A DNA stretch of 32,894 bases from an uncultured Faecalibacterium sp. (GTDB taxonomy: Bacteria > Bacillota > Clostridia > Oscillospirales > Ruminococcaceae), in the NCBI GenBank assembly GCA_934553285.1, contig CAKTFD010000009.1, positions 1 to 32,894 of the forward strand, read 5' to 3'. Position 1 is the stretch's first letter; each line of letters starts with the position of its first letter. The notes under the pieces were generated by a model. The model was not told the origin of the DNA. It saw only the letters and a list, made by a program, of their open reading frames with translations, and searched no databases. The translations under genes and the position numbers were made by a program. Positions 31,987 through 32,894 of the stretch are shown here, in pieces.

Positions 31987-32894
31987 ATGAATCCCATCGT
32001 AGAAAAGGTCTATCAGATCGGCATTATCCCTGTTATCGCTTTCAACAGCGTTGAGGAAGCCCTGCCCCTGTGCAAGGCTCTGGCTGAGGGCGGTCTGCCC
32101 GCAGCTGAGGTCACCTTCCGCACTGCCTGTGCAGAAGAGTGCATCCGCAAGATCCACGAGGAGATGCCCGAGATGCTGCTGGGTGCCGGCACTGTGCTGA
32201 CCACCGAGCAGGCTGACCGTGCTATGGCTGCTGGTGCTTCCTTCATCGTTGCACCCGGCTTTGACCCCGAGGTCTGCAAGCACGTTATCGACAAGGGCGG
32301 CATCATGATGCCCGGCACCTGCTCTGCAGGCGAGATGCAGCAGGCTATGAACCTGGGCTGCGAGGCTCTGAAGTTCTTCCCCGCTGAGGCAAACGGCGGC
32401 GTGAACATGCTCAAGAACATCGGCGCTGCCCTCAAGGGCGCACGCTGGATGTGCACCGGCGGTGTCAATGCCAAGAACGTGAACGACTACCTGGGCTATG
32501 ACCAGATCTTCGCAGTGGGCGGCACCTGGATGTGCAAGAGCGATGTCATCAAGGCTGGCGACTGGGCAAAGATCACTGCACAGAGCAAGGAAGCTGTTGA
32601 CACCATGCTGGGCCTGAAGCTGATGCACGTTGGCATCAACACCGGCAACGAGGAAGAGGCCATGAAGATCGCTGAGCTGATCGGCGGCCTGCTGAACATG
32701 AAGGTGGCTCCCGGCAACTCCAGCATCTTTGTTGGCAACAAGGAGTTCGAGATCATGAAGAAGCCCGGCCGCGGCACCAATGGCCACATCGCCATCGGCT
32801 GCAACAACGTGGACCGCGCCATCTACCACCTGTCTCAGCGCGGCGTGAAGTTCGATCTGGACAGCAAGAACGTGAAGAACGGCAAGACCGTTGC
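31987..32894 (+). CDS. eda: KDPG/KHG aldolase with C-terminal VOC-like domain (partial at window end)
   Basis: The first 205 residues are 2-keto-3-deoxy-6-phosphogluconate / 4-hydroxy-2-oxoglutarate aldolase. Glu41 in PAAEVTFRT is the likely general base, LLGAGTVLT follows, and Lys129 in ALKFFPAE is the Schiff-base lysine. The enzyme splits KDPG to pyruvate and glyceraldehyde 3-phosphate in sugar-acid breakdown. From about residue 210 (LMHVGINTGNEEEAMKIAELIGGLL, then NGHIAIGCNNVDRAIYHL) the sequence resembles a vicinal-oxygen-chelate (glyoxalase-like) fold. The frame is open to the window edge after 302 codons. AAAGGAG precedes the ATG, and codon use is the most biased in the window, suggesting very high expression. 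Confidence 0.93.
   Translation, partial: MNPIVEKVYQIGIIPVIAFNSVEEALPLCKALAEGGLPAAEVTFRTACAEECIRKIHEEMPEMLLGAGTVLTTEQADRAMAAGASFIVAPGFDPEVCKHVIDKGGIMMPGTCSAGEMQQAMNLGCEALKFFPAEANGGVNMLKNIGAALKGARWMCTGGVNAKNVNDYLGYDQIFAVGGTWMCKSDVIKAGDWAKITAQSKEAVDTMLGLKLMHVGINTGNEEEAMKIAELIGGLLNMKVAPGNSSIFVGNKEFEIMKKPGRGTNGHIAIGCNNVDRAIYHLSQRGVKFDLDSKNVKNGKTV

Noticed and set aside
31891..32829. 312-residue minus-strand frame opposite the aldolase
   Set aside because: The plus strand encodes a clear KDPG aldolase with optimal codons; the minus-strand frame is a by-product of that codon bias.

Overview
The window looks like chromosomal DNA from a GC-rich gut Firmicute of the Faecalibacterium/Ruminococcaceae type. 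This rests on strong Shine-Dalgarno sites, sigma-A-like promoters, a Gram-positive gene repertoire (PTS, BspA-type surface lipoprotein, Rpn nuclease) and the style of the type I-E CRISPR repeats. The organism is inferred from sequence character; no marker gene proves it.

Layout. 1-540: remnants of a mobilisable element (relaxase tail on the minus strand, a 13-codon head of another gene, a strong promoter). 565-6255: a beta-glucoside PTS locus, with a divergent LicR/BglG-type regulator and an operon of EIIB, EIIC, EIIA and a GH1 phospho-beta-glucosidase, closed by terminators. 6282-6712: a decayed IS200/IS605 tnpA with its terminal hairpin and leader stem-loop. 7036-8145: a self-contained unit (promoter, Rpn nuclease gene, terminator). 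8198-20181: a complete type I-E CRISPR-Cas system (cas3, cse1, cse2, cas7, cas5, cas6e, cas1, cas2 fused to a DnaQ exonuclease) and an array of 43 repeats and 42 spacers. 20243-21646: a second unit whose promoter and terminator nearly copy those of the Rpn unit but which carries a leucine-rich-repeat/CAP lipoprotein. 21705-27436: a signalling operon with a PAS-GGDEF-REC-HD-GYP protein, a solute-binding lipoprotein and a hybrid histidine kinase. 27629-29147: a TetR regulator and a seven-helix membrane protein, each preceded by the same 13-bp palindrome. 29235-32894: a GntR/FCD regulator, a PAP2-type phosphatase, a Cof-type HAD hydrolase, and a KDPG aldolase fused to a VOC-like domain that runs off the window.

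How the parts work together. The PTS operon would import and phosphorylate a beta-glucoside and GH1 would cleave it, under a PTS-controlled activator. The cas genes are packed with overlaps or gaps of 0-17 nt and read as one transcript. The array has almost no intergenic leader; a promoter candidate sits in the last codons of cas2-dnaQ, and cas2 itself appears to start at an AUC codon. The c-di-GMP protein, binding protein and kinase probably form one sensory pathway. The most distinctive observations are the matching promoter/terminator units on both sides of the CRISPR-Cas locus, the embedded array promoter and the non-AUG cas2 start. No wholly new system could be demonstrated from sequence alone.
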